64,000 nt of DNA from Trichoplax adhaerens (lineage: Eukaryota > Placozoa > Uniplacotomia > Trichoplacea > Trichoplacidae). Location: positions 2,375,454-2,439,453 of the forward strand of contig NW_002060946.1 in assembly GCF_000150275.1 (NCBI RefSeq), in the 5' to 3' direction. Position 1 is the first letter of the stretch. The number at the start of each line of letters is the position of its first letter. Under the pieces are notes generated by a model. It was not told where the DNA came from. It saw only the letters and a program-made list of their open reading frames with translations, and made no database searches. The translations under genes and the position numbers were made by a program. Positions 23,627 through 42,158 of the stretch are shown piece after piece.

Positions 23627-26600
23627 TCACTGCTTCTTTGCCTCATCAAGATTTAGCTTTATCTTTTCAAAATCAAATTTCGAACCCGTAATCCGAAAAT
23701 ACATATCCACGATATCATCGCATGTTGTTTCAAAGTGTGATGTGGCATCGTAAGATTTACTTATGAAAATCTACACCATTGGCGGTAAAATTAATATGAA
23801 ATCAAGTTCTTACTGAAGTAGATTGCATAATAAAATACGGTGAATTGATGTAGCTAGTACAACTCATGAAAATTGAATCGATCGAACGTAGAAATTTGAG
23901 TAATACACAATACCATCAAACATACCTTGCTAGCTTTTCCATCATCTGTTGGCTCAAATATGTCTTTAACAGATATAAACCTACAAAGTATACGAATTAC
24001 GTCAGATAAGACTAGAAATTTGCTATAATGTCATATGGTGGAAAGATTGATAAATTACTTATGCTCGATTGGCGATAAAAGATCTAAACCAATTTTCAAC
24101 TCCGCTTCTGGGTTATTCGTTTCAACAAGTGTACTCACACTACCTAGATAGAAATCCTTGGCACTTACTTGATTTAAATTTGATAGCAAGCAAACATATA
24201 TGTCTGTAAAATATAATGGAACAATTCAGAATGATAATTATAATTAATTTTACATTCGAAAATAACTGTAAAATTATAAATCATAGCATACCAGATTTAC
24301 GATCAGTTTGATTTGCAGGAATAATAGTTTGGAATGAAGACGAATTACCAGCTTTAGCAACGGGATGTTTAAGTATGCAGATAGCTCGAACAACCTACAT
24401 TATGATTAAAGGTACCACAACAGCTAACCTTAGGCAGCTGATATTATTGCGGCTCAAATTATAAACAATACTGTAATTGCACGGCAGCAAAAGATTTACC
24501 TGACCAACTTTCTTAACTTTATCTGAACAGTATGAAGGGTCACAAATAACACATTTTGCTTTGGCAACCTCTCCCCCAGATTTAACACCTACAACAGCAC
24601 CATTCTCCATAACTAATTCTTCCACCGGTTTATCCAGCATATAAGTACCACCATAAACGGCGCTCAATCTATTATAGAATGACAGCAGAATCATTTAATA
24701 TGCGTTGTAAAGAGATGAGAAATAAATTTAGTTTAGTCTATCTTGCAGTTGTGTAAGTAGAACAGTTTCTAACACTAGCGATAACTGACCTAGCAAATCC
24801 TTGAGGAAATTCTCCAAGGCCATAAAGAGGATAAAGATAAGGCGATTTGCCATAACTAGAAAGGGAATCACTTTTCAAAATATCAAAAATAGCAAATTTT
24901 ATTATCAACAAAATTTCAAACAGCAAGCTTACGAGAATATTCTTTAAACATGTAGATTAATACATCAAGACAATATAGATATAACCATATGGATATAGAT
25001 CCAATTGATTGTTATGTATGAAATTGTAACCTAAAACCTTACTAATAAAGCTTGATTCTTTTAATTGCATCAGCACAAGGTTTCTCCAAATATCTGTAAT
25101 ATACAAAAGTCAGTAAATATGAAATTACAATATCCAGTCAATAGTCATACGATCGTTGACTACAGTCCTCAATTGTGATTATATCAGCGAAACGACTTGA
25201 CTAGGTTAACACGTTAAATGACAGGGCGGGAAATTAATTTTAATTCACCTCATGTTTATATATGTAACAATATTATTTCAACAAAAAGTACTAATTCTAC
25301 AACCCGTTGCTTTGCTGAGAGAGTATGAGCCACAACGTCGTTACTTACAATAGCAGTTTTAATAGATTTTACAACTTACTGTTTATATTACACATCAAAT
25401 AAGTTCAAAATTAACTTTACTTCTATTCATATTGTACCGTATTATGTATTATTATGCACCGCACAATGTAGAATTATGTTTGTATCTCAAGTGGAGGATT
25501 CAATTTACATATGATAGCCACTATACACGCAGAATAAATTTGAAGAATTTAAACATGCGTGTAGCTTCTGTATTATTTGACATACAGTACGTAAAAAACA
25601 ATCCGATTTCATAAAGCTAACTGGCAGTGCACTGCCGTGTTGCCTATTGAGACTGTTCGTAAAATCATTTACATATACGAGTATACTGTTTCTACTTTTA
25701 ATAAAATAGAAAAAATATAATATAGCAGCGTACCCGTCATCAAGATATAACGCTATCGCATGCCCTGTAAAAGCAGCTGTATTGGAATCTAAACCAAATT
25801 TCTTGTACACCTCAGTCATTGTCGTTTTCTCAGGGTCGACACCTACCAAACAAATTAACATTACTCTAATCATTGCTTTTTAATATCGGTACTTTATAAA
25901 TCCATTGGAAAATTAAATTGAAATTGAAATTAAATATGGCTACAATACGGATAACGATATAATCAAAAACCTTGAAAAGTTTTTGGATCTTGGAAATTTA
26001 AACTCTGGGCCCATATTAAAAAATTGCGGAATCTCCTCTTCTCAAATATTCCCATCAAGCCTGCCAAATGATATTAATAATATATTTTTTTACTAGATAT
26101 TTAAAATCAAAATATTCTCGGTTCAAGCTTCTTCATTAAAACATTACATACTCGACGCTAGAGCTTCTTTGTCACTAGCCGGCACCTTATAAACGTTACC
26201 ACCTTTTTTGTATACGTAACTGCCTTCTATTTGTTTAAATTCTAAATAGCGAGTTACATCGCTATGAATGAGTAATTTCGTAAGTCGGCCTAAATGTACA
26301 AGAAAATGGATCAGACGTAATATACGAATCGTGTACAAAGTATTTTACAACTCGAAATATCTAGACATAATGATAGTAATACCATCAAAATATGATCACT
26401 GTGATATATATATGCATTAAATAACATCAATGTCAGAAAATAACATTGCAAAACATGATAAATATTAGTAGTAGTTAGCTAATGGAATAAGAATTGTTCC
26501 ATATATCATAAAATAGCTTCGTCCTGCAGTAACTGAAAATGAACCTAACATGACATAGTTGTAATAATGAGAAAAACAAGAGATAATAACACTATATCAC

Positions 26601-29600
26601 CGATAACAGGATAATATATTCAAAATAGATAAGTTTCCGATTCAATATACTGATATAGTACTAAGCATTGTATATTATTATAAACCGATAAAGTGCTATT
26701 TTGCTTTAACTAATCTCATGTATATCGACATTAAGTCTACGAAATTTCTCTTTTAATACAAATCAGTAATGTTTTACTATATTATTAAGAGATATTCAAA
26801 TAAATATCAATAATATTGTATTTATAATAGCCGCAATTTGTCTTGATGATATCAAATTATTGCTTTACACCTTTCGGTAAATATAATTTATAATTAAAAT
26901 AATTGGTTATACCACAACGATTTAGCTGTAAGATACTAATCCAATTTTTCCGAAAAACAGTTACAGATTAAATGATTAAAGTCTATTTTATCTGTAATTT
27001 ACTGAACAGCATACGATATATACGTTGAACAGGGTTATAACATCTCCACTAAGATCGTCGCTTCAATTAAATCTTCTTCATAAAATTATCATTTAGAATT
27101 TAGAATTTAGAAAATGCATTGGGATGATAGTCGCAATGTACAGAAATAGGCGTTAAGGCTATAGCTTTTGATGAGCAATAAAGAAATGATGATGATGTCT
27201 TAAAATAGATTAATAAATGATACTTTTTTAATTTGCTAGTAACATAGACAGTCATCCATTTTAACATTACAGATCGCAATAAAGATCGTATCTCGTACTA
27301 CTATTATCTCTCGATACTTTTTCGATATTAAGATGATAGAAATGAGTAATAAATATTGTCCTTCATAACTATAAATTATAGTTATTTTACACGAGTATAC
27401 ACGATAATAAATGATGTAAAACCTAATGTTGCACGTAATACAATACTTGGGTCCAAAAAGATTATACAAACATTTCACTATTACATTACTGTACATAACA
27501 TATAACCAAGGGTAAGCAATATCCAACAGTTAAAGATCAGAAAATTTCAACATTAATTCAGCAATTCGAATTGCAGATGGGTATTTACCGTGTGCCATTA
27601 AAAATTTGGTAATTAAATCAACATTCCAATCGCGTCCACGACCATATTTTTCACCTTCGAGTGTTTCACCAAATAAGGTATATAGCTAATATGAATAAAA
27701 ATGATTTCATTAATTACAATAGCTGGGTAATAAAGTATTTATTCATGGCTACTGGCAATATGCAAGCAGATTATTTTAGCACTATGGATATTCTACAATT
27801 CTTGAGAAGCGGATGTACAAAACAAGCATGATCAATTCAAGTATATTGCATTACCGATTCCAATGGGCTCATCGATGCACTTTCTGCACCATAATAATTG
27901 TTGCGGTCTAGATGGAGTACTTTGCGACCTTCAACTGATAAGATACCGCTAAGGATGCATTCCTAAACCAATTTTTTAAGCCAATAGTACAGTATATCAA
28001 ATTCCAATTTAAGTAAATTAAAAACAAGTTCTTTAATCATAAATATTGATTATTCAAATTGAAGCTCTTTATTAACTCAAGTAGTATTGACATCTGAAGT
28101 ATTTCGGTTACATTTTTAATGTGATTGGTGGCGGCATAAACTATATGACATGGTAGTTATACTACTACAATGATGATTGCAATCAGAACATAAAGACGAA
28201 ATGTACGTATATTACTAAATTACAGCAATACGATATCTACTGTATCTTACGTTTTTATCAACATATTTTCACCAATTTTTTATTGCTCTTTTCGTAAGAA
28301 GATATAAAATACTTAATACTTAATAGCAAAGGTGAGGAAGAAGATACTAATGTAACCCGTAATTTCATGTCAGCGCTAATCTACTGCAAATTTAAAATAA
28401 TGATAAACCGTGGTATTTGTGAAGATTTATGGGGCATCAGTTAAGTGTGCAAATTTATCGTTTCGTTAATAGAACTAATTCGATAACGATTAAGATATCG
28501 TTTTTATACATCATTTACAGAAACACAACATTGGAGAATTATTATTCTCGTAAATAAGAACGAGCGATATTAATTTTACATTTATATCAATTAAGATACC
28601 CAATATCTCCCCTCACTATAATCGAATTATAAGGATTTTAAATACAGTAAAACATTACAGAGTAGATTCTTAAATATAGATCACCTACAAATGAGTATTC
28701 TACAGTGTCATCTTAAATTAACAGGAGATTATACTATACGGAGGAACATACAACATACTTAGTATAAAGTAAGTAAATTTTACTACTCAGTGAGATGCTG
28801 CTGGTGAATAGACACTTTAGATAAGTAATAAAGCTAGTCTTGCTAGCATTTGAAACTTGGATAAAGCACTGTAAGCCGTGTCAAGATGATAGGGAAATAA
28901 ACATCATTAAAACTCGATTAGTCATTTGTACGCGTGGAACATTTTATCGCTTATGTTTCTCTAAACTCGTAGTGTGTATTCGATTAAAGTAATTTCCACT
29001 GACGTTTGCCTATTTGATTCCAACATAACAACAGTCGTCTATGCTGTAGAAGTGTTATTACTTGAATGAAAATCAGGACAAATTCATATCTTATTCACTG
29101 TGATAAGCTGATACGAGATAAATTATAGTTTCATAACAAGATCATGAGATTTACATAATGACCAAAAGTTCCATTAGATCAGGTAACTCTAAAGCATCAT
29201 GCTAGATGCTCTTTAATCTCTTTTCCTTTCTAATAGTAAGTTTCAATTTTAATAATGGTCGATTAGTAGCAATATTATTGTTTTAATGAGAAATAAGACA
29301 ACTAGTATAGTTTTCTAATTGAGATATTACTTTACTAAATCATGAAGAGATGAAATGAAGTATCAATGAAGATTGTGCTACCGTAAACACCGGATGCTAC
29401 TTTGATCCTTTCTTTCTCCTCATATCTTCAAACAGTAGTCGTATATACAGTAATAATGTTATTATCTGAAAGATAAACCAGTCTACCATTGTATAATTGC
29501 CTGATTTGTGTTTTTATTAGGTTATGGTGTAATAAAAGGAAGTACAAATAAAATAGTGAAACTTTATACAATTATTACAACATAAATAGATAAAATGACG

Positions 29601-29910
29601 CCACTCTAGGCGCTAAGAGCCCCAACTACCCTTATTTTTCTTACTTTTAATCCGCTTTACACAGCATTCTATAACTATGTGTGGCCATAAATAAAGTTGG
29701 AGATTACCAGATTGCTAAAGGTAAACTGTAGTTTTATTCCATAATCATCACTCCATGTTTGAATACAGGCCGAACAGTAAGTGAATAATATCTTACACTA
29801 ATACAGATCGACCGATAGATCGATAGATAGATAGATATGCCCGTGTAGAAAGATAGATAATGTTATGTATTCGAGAGAAATGAAAAGCATTTGATCAATT
29901 GCAGTAAACT

Positions 29911-29953
<43 letters not shown>

Positions 29954-29997
29954 CGAGTAGATAGATAGATAGATACGAGTAGATAGATAGATACGAG

Positions 29998-30044
<47 letters not shown>

Positions 30045-30597
30045 GTAGACAGATATTCGGTAGATCCTCTACCGTTATCAAAACCTAAGGGATTTATATA
30101 AAGATTAACAGCCTTCACGCATTAATAAATTCGTACGGTTTCTAGGCAATTAGCTTTACTAATCGTCAAAATAGGGTTAATTTATGGATTATCTATGAAA
30201 TAATTGCCGAAGTGCGTGCAGATGTATTTAAATAATAAAGTGTGTTAGTGATTATTCAGTATCAGTGTGATAAATATACTAGCCCTGGCAAAGTTGGCAT
30301 TTCGCTTTGATGATTTTTCATGTTTAAGCCTATAGGAAAATATTTCAACACTCAATCTAGAGTGATAAGTTGTTTAATAGGCTTAGCTTATCCGCTCGGT
30401 TATGTTGTAAACATACTAATACAGATTTAGAAACCTTTGTGTCGCCGTTCACTTAGAACATCATCCCATAATTGTATTCATTGCTCATCGATTTCGGCAT
30501 ATTATCGTAGATATTATATTATATATCATTTCTAGCCATCATTATCGCTAACCTTTAGACCGGTACCAAGCACAATCACATCATATTCTGAATTCAT
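23627..30597 (-). CDS. GDI: Rab GDP-dissociation inhibitor, copy A, complete, 13 exons, 444 aa
   Basis: Exons, 5' to 3': 30553-30597, 27855-27962, 27589-27685, 26152-26289, 25971-26060, 25734-25842, 25043-25093, 24790-24870, 24500-24668, 24292-24394, 24059-24203, 23926-23980, 23627-23770. They sum to 445 codons (human GDI1/2: 447/445 aa). GDI is a cytosolic protein that extracts prenylated GDP-bound Rabs from membranes and holds them soluble. Seen in order: [11 protein letters not shown] (dinucleotide-fold-like N-terminus), [35 protein letters not shown] (Rab-binding platform), [53 protein letters not shown] and HFETTCDDI. Compared with copy B it has YYGAESAS for YYGGESAS, an extra residue in exon 4 and a strongly diverged exon 11. 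An equivalent first exon lies at 34583-34627, so two promoters are possible. Intron 1 (2.6 kb) holds a GATA microsatellite. Confidence 0.96.
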
Positions 30598-31990
30598 AAT
30601 TATCGACAAAATAAAAAGTAAATTCCTAAGATCTAAAACTACGAAATACGGTGTCAAGGAGCCGGTTACTTAATCGTCTGCGAAAAACCGACAGCGAAAG
30701 TACTTTGCAAAACGCTAGGCGCTAGTCTTATATACAGTAGGTGATTAATGTGAATCTACCATCGACTCTGTATACTTAATACTATTAAATGTATTACCTA
30801 TACATTCCTAAAACTCCGTGGGGCTCTTTTATAATCCCCTGAGAATTAAGAGTCCCAGGGGATTAACACACACTAAGGGGTCCCAGGGGATTATCTCATC
30901 AATTCATGTGTTTCCACAATTGTATAAAACGATGAACTATACAATATTATTAATCCTGAACTCCTAAAACGGCCTCATTCTTATCGAGCGTTTATCTTCG
31001 ACTGTGCCGACACTAATTGAACTTCAGTTAATCATAAAGTGCTAGTACGATCGAAAATTATGATTAAAAGTTGTCTATAACTAGTAATTTATTAACGTTG
31101 CGCTTCATGTAGAATATGTATAATACAAGCATGATTAAACGTACACCAATGTATAGAACAGTGGTTCATCTCCAGGTGCTTAGGAGTGGAATAGCGTTGC
31201 TTTATTCTAATAGACTATTTGAAAGTAAGAATTGTATACGTCTGTTCTTCCATTGTGCCTCAGTAGTGGGTAATAACATCTAAACAAGATGGCCGTAGAT
31301 TAAAGTCATTGTACATTACACAATTGAAAGTACAATTATATAATACTAAAGTTAATACTAGAAACTCTCAATCAGGAATAACTCTAAAGCAATTATTTGG
31401 TAATGATATGGATCGGGGTTTATTTTCAACTGTTCTACCTTATACATATCTAATTAACTATTTATTGACTTTTAAAATACTGCGCCTGAAGATGATATGC
31501 AAACTGCCGTACAATTATCTAAACTGATATTCAAGATATGATAACAGCACGATATCTTGTGCTAACGTGTGCTCGTACCGTAATAATCCCTAATTTTAAC
31601 AGGTTATGTGCTATAAAATCTAATTTAGAAAAGGGATTTGTGAGTAAAACATGGTGGTAGTCCGTCATAAACCGCAATAAACTTTTACTAAAAGAACCCA
31701 AATTTGTAATGAATAAAACTCTTTTAAATTTTGGGGGAACTTTCTGAACAGTATGCGTGCACTACTGGTAAAATCTAGAATAATAAAGTGTCACTACACT
31801 GCTACACAAACCAAAGCTAGTCAATAGTATGTAGACAACTAACGTAAAACTGGAACTTATTAAAACGTAAATTAAGCAACTTTTTACAGTATACTGAGCT
31901 ACGCCTCAGTAGATATTGTTACTTCTCTATGTAACACTAAGATTGACAGCGTAATAGTGATCAAAGTGTTGTAGTATCCGAACAGCTCGG
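28215..31990. repeat. Segmental duplication unit 1 (GDI-A intron 1, exon 1 and upstream region)
   Basis: Collinear with 32225-35870 over nearly its whole length. Paired landmarks are AGCAAAGGTGAGGAAGAAGA/AGCAAAGGTAAGAAAGAGGA (28327/32321), the ATGACCAAAAGT box (29158/33241), GDI exon 1 (30553/34583) and GATTGACAGCGTAATAGTGA (31941/35770). The offset moves from about 4.0 kb to 3.83 kb through indels. By eye most bases match, including non-coding ones, so the duplication is younger than the split between GDI-A and GDI-B exons. Confidence 0.88.
29909..30052. repeat. (GATA)n microsatellite in GDI-A intron 1
   Basis: More than 30 GATA units interrupted three times by GATACGAGTA. The orthologous place in duplication unit 2 (34053-34075) has only about five units. 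Cysteine-free SIYL-type frames on the minus strand are the repeat read through. Confidence 0.97.
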
Positions 31991-32224
31991 TTAAAAGGTT
32001 TACTGTACTAAAAATTGAATATACTGATCAACAAATTGCCCTACAAGTAACTAGCAAATTATTCGTTCAAATGAGCGGGAACATAATCTGCACAAAGCAA
32101 TATATTAAAAGAAAATTCACGGCGAGGTTATCTTAATATACACGCTTCCTAGATAGCAACATCATTTTAATGGTTAAACCTGCATAACTACGAATATGGT
32201 ATGGCTTTCCTCAAACGTAGAAGA
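30598..32224. promoter_or_regulatory. GDI-A upstream region, no gene seen
   Basis: Upstream of the GDI-A first exon, so the likely promoter lies at its left end. Contains inverted/direct TAATCCCC elements at 30832-30886. A 72-codon frame at 31309-31527 falls in a part whose duplicate (35310-35530) does not keep the frame open, so it is not coding. The last ~200 bp (32000-32224) lie outside the duplicated unit and match nothing else here. Confidence 0.5.
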
Positions 32225-35200
32225 CTGGTATCTACTGCACATTATGATTTATTAATATCCGATTTTCACCGATTTATTATTACTCATTTCGTGAGAATAT
32301 ATGAAATGTTGATACTTAATAGCAAAGGTAAGAAAGAGGATACTAATGTAGCCTATAATTTCATATCAGTGTCAAATCTATTGCAAATATAAAAAATGAT
32401 AAACCATGATGTTTGTAAAGATTTCTGGATGTATTGTATCAGCAGAGAATTACGCTGGATAAAATCGAGGAAATTATAGCTTTTATCCCAGTCAGTGTCG
32501 AGAAAAATCGTACGTAGCATGCCCAACTGTAGCTACCTGATTATATCAATTTCACGCTATAAGTTAAGCGTGTAAACTTATTTTTTGTTAGAACTAACTC
32601 GATAAACGATTAAGATATCGTTTTTACACTTTATGTATGGAAATACAAAATTGGAGAACTATTACTCTTGTACATAAGAACGAGCGATCGCAGTTTCACG
32701 CGTATACTAATTAAAGTACCCGATATCTCCCCAGTTCAATCGAATTATAAATGTTTTAAATATAGTAAAATACTACAAAGTAGATTATTAAACATAGATC
32801 ATGTGCAGACGAGTATTCTGCAGTGTCATCTTAGGTTAACGACAGATTATACGATACATAGCAACCTAGCGACATACTTAACATAAAGTAAGTAAATTTT
32901 ACTACTCATGCGATGCTACTAGTAAATAGATACTTTAGATGGGCGATAAAGTACTATAATCCGTGTCAAGATAATCGGGAAATAAACGTCATTAAACTCG
33001 ATTAGTCATTTCTACGTGTTGGGCATTTTATCGCTTATATTTCTCTAAACTCGTAGTATGATTTTGATTAAAGTAATTTGAGCTGATAAAGCCTACTTAT
33101 TTCCAACACAATAGCAATCGTATATGCTGCGGTAGTGTTAACGCTTGAATGGAAAATCAAAACTATTTCATGTCTTATTTACTCTAATAAGTTGATACGA
33201 GATAAATTACAGTTTCATTACGATATCAGGAGATTTACATAATGACCAAAAGTACCTATGCTTATTAGATTGGGTAACTTTAGAGCATCGTGCTAGATGC
33301 TCTTTTATCTCTTTTCTTCTCTAATTTCAAGTCTTATTTTAAATAATATTCGATATGTAGCAATACTGCTATTCGGATAGGAAACAATACTACTTGTATA
33401 GTTTTCTAATTGAGATATTACTTTATTAAATCAGGAAGAGATAAAATGAAGTATTAATGAAGGTTGGGCTGCTGTAAGCACTGGATACTACTTTGATCTT
33501 CTTTTTTCTCTTCGTAACTTCAAACAATAGTCTTATATACAGTAATAATGTTATTGCCTGAATGAAAGACAAGTTTACCATTAGATGATTGATTGTCTGA
33601 TTTGTGTTTTTATAACAAAAGGAAGTACGAATAAAATAGTAAGAATTTATATAATTATTGCAATATAAACAGATAAAATGGGGACGCTCTAGAGGATAGA
33701 AACTCCTTCTACTCTTATTCCGCTTCACATGGTACCCGGATAGTTAATGTTTGCTTATGAATAAAGTTTGAGGTTACTGGTACCGGAACGCTAAATGTAA
33801 ACAGTAGTTTTGCTCTACAATCATCACTCCCTGGTTGATCACAGGCCGAAGCAAAAACGAATATTTATAATACAAAGTAAAAGTAAAAAGTACAAGTACA
33901 CACAGCTGTATACTATAAGCAAAGTATAACGAACGCAGGTTCTACAAATACCTTATAATAATACAGATCAATCCATGGATAGATATATATATAGATAGCA
34001 TTACATATTAGAGAGAAATTAAAAAATGTATTCTCAATTACAGTAAATTAATTATAGATAGATAGATCGATAGATATCCGGTTGACCCTCTAACCTTTAT
34101 CAAAGCTTAAGAGATTGATGTAAAGATTAACGGCTTCCACACACTAATAAATTCGTACGATTTCTAGGCAATTAGCTTTACTAATCGTCAAAATAGGGTT
34201 AATTTATGAATTATCTATTAAATACAGTGACCGTAGTGCGTGTAGATGTAAATAATAAAGTACTGTACGCTAGTGATTATTCAGTATCAGCGTGGTGAAA
34301 TATACCAGTCATGGCAAAGGTGGCATTTTGCTTTGATGATTTTCGATGTTTAAGCCCACAGGGAAATATTTCAACACTCAATCTAGAGTGACAAGTTATT
34401 TAATAGACTTGAGTTATCCACTCGGTTACGTTGTAAACATGCTACTATATATTTAGAAACCATTGTGTCGCCGTTCACTAAGTGCATCTTCCCTTCATTT
34501 CTACTCATCGATTTCGGCATACAGTATATTCATAGATATTATATTATACAGTAAATCATTTCTAGTCATCACTATCGCTAACCTTTAGACCGGTACCAAG
34601 CACAATCACATCATATTCCGAATTCATGATTATCGATAAAATAAAAAGCAAGTTTCTACGATTCAAAACTGCGAAATTCGGTGTCAAAAGGTGTCAGTTC
34701 TTTTATCGTCTACGAAAAACTCCCAATGAAAGTATTTTGCAAAACGCTAGGCGCTAATCTTATATATGACATGGCTAAAACCCGATCTCGGCTAAGATGT
34801 ATAATAGCCGGCTATTTACTGTACATTCCTAAAATTGTGAGGGACTCTTTCATAATCCCCTGGGGATTATCTTACCAATTCATGTGCTTCCACAATTATA
34901 TACAACGGTTAACTGTATATTTGAGTGTACAATATTATTAATCCAGAAATAAATTAGCCTCATTCTTATCGAGGATTAATCTTCGGCTGTGCCTACACTA
35001 ATCGAATTTCAGTTAATCACCAAGTGCCAATACGATCGAAGACTATAATTGGAAATCGTCTATGTTTAGTGATTTATCAATTTCATATTTAGTACGTATA
35101 ACACAAGTATGATTAAACGTACAACAGAGTGTAGAATGGTAGTTCGTCTCCAGGTGCTTGTTGCGGGCCCTAAGAGTGGAATATCACCGCTTTGTTCTAA

Positions 35201-35870
35201 TGGACTATTTAAGAGTAAGTACTGTATACGTCTGTACTTCGTTTGTGCCTTAGTAGTGGGTAATTATGCCGAAATAAGATGACCGTAGATTCAAGTCGTT
35301 GTACATTACACAATTAAAAATACAAATAGATCGTTGTACAATACTAAAATTAATACTAGAAACTGTCAAGCAGGAGTGACTCTAAAGTTCTAATTATTTG
35401 GATCGGAGTTTACTTTCGACTGTCCTATTTCTATACATATCCAATTGATTAATTATTAGCTTCTAAAATACTACGCTTGAAGATAATATACAAACTACCG
35501 CATAATAATCTAGAATGATATTCAAGATTTGATACCGATACAATATCCTGTACTAACGTGTGCTGGTATGCGTGTACAACTGGCAAAACCCAGAATAATA
35601 ATTACTATAATAAACGTGCCATTCCAGTCGTACACAAATCAAAGCTATTCAATAGTATGTAGACGACTAACGTAAAACTAGAAATTATCAAAACGTAAAT
35701 TAATCAACCCCTTACAGTGTACTGAGCTACGCCTCAATAGATATTATTACTTCTCTATGCAACGTTACGATTGACAGCGTAATAGTGATAAAAGCGTCGT
35801 AATATCCGAATACCCCGGTTAAAAAGGTATACCATACTAAAAATTGAATTTATTGGTCAACATACAGCTT
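32225..35870. repeat. Segmental duplication unit 2, lacking GDI exons 2-13
   Basis: Second copy of 28215-31990. It carries the intron 1 sequence, first exon and upstream region of a GDI gene but none of exons 2-13; it runs straight into the 3' flank of GDI-B near 35.85 kb. Reading frames at 32201-32392, 33426-33728 and 34681-34941 are not conserved as frames in unit 1 and are not considered genes. Confidence 0.85.
34583..34627 (-). other. Orphan/alternative GDI first exon (45 nt)
   Basis: Encodes the same 15 residues as exon 1 of GDI-A ([15 protein letters not shown]) with synonymous third positions, and ends in the same donor GTTAGC. It starts with an intact ATG and is in phase 0, so it could splice to GDI-A exon 2 (acceptor at 27962) through a 6.6 kb intron, skipping the nearer exon 1. 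It could equally be a non-transcribed duplicate. Retention of the peptide and donor suggests use or recent origin; the sequence cannot decide. Confidence 0.8.
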
Positions 35871-36255
35871 TACAAATAATTATATAACAAATCACCTCAT
35901 TGCTTAAAAGGTTAAATCTATATAACTACATGCAACTATATAAGCATTATTCTAGAATTTTATCTCAGGCACTTATTTTGAATTTTAATACTTCAATTTT
36001 CTAGCGCCAATGTGAAGAACAAAGAGGGGAAAAAAGACCACAGTGTGCAGAGGCAAGATTAAGATCTGCACAAATAGTATAATATGCCGGCTACTAAGTA
36101 CGTCTTTGCTAATAAGAACACTAATGTAGTATTCCGATAACTGAACACTGTAAACGGTGTAACACACGAAGCAATTACAAATTCATCATTACTACATTGC
36201 CAAAGCCAAAGACGTTTTTAGATTTACTTAAAACATTTAGAGAAAGTGTTACCAC

Positions 36256-42158
<5,903 letters not shown>

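Noticed and set aside
27236-27526. 96-codon minus-strand frame inside GDI-A intron 3
   Set aside because: AT-rich, no domain, not open in the matching GDI-B intron.
29863-30118. Two 69-72 codon minus-strand frames rich in SIYL
   Set aside because: They are the GATA microsatellite read in translation.
33426-33728. 100-codon minus-strand frame in duplication unit 2
   Set aside because: The matching part of unit 1 (about 29400-29700) does not preserve it as a frame.
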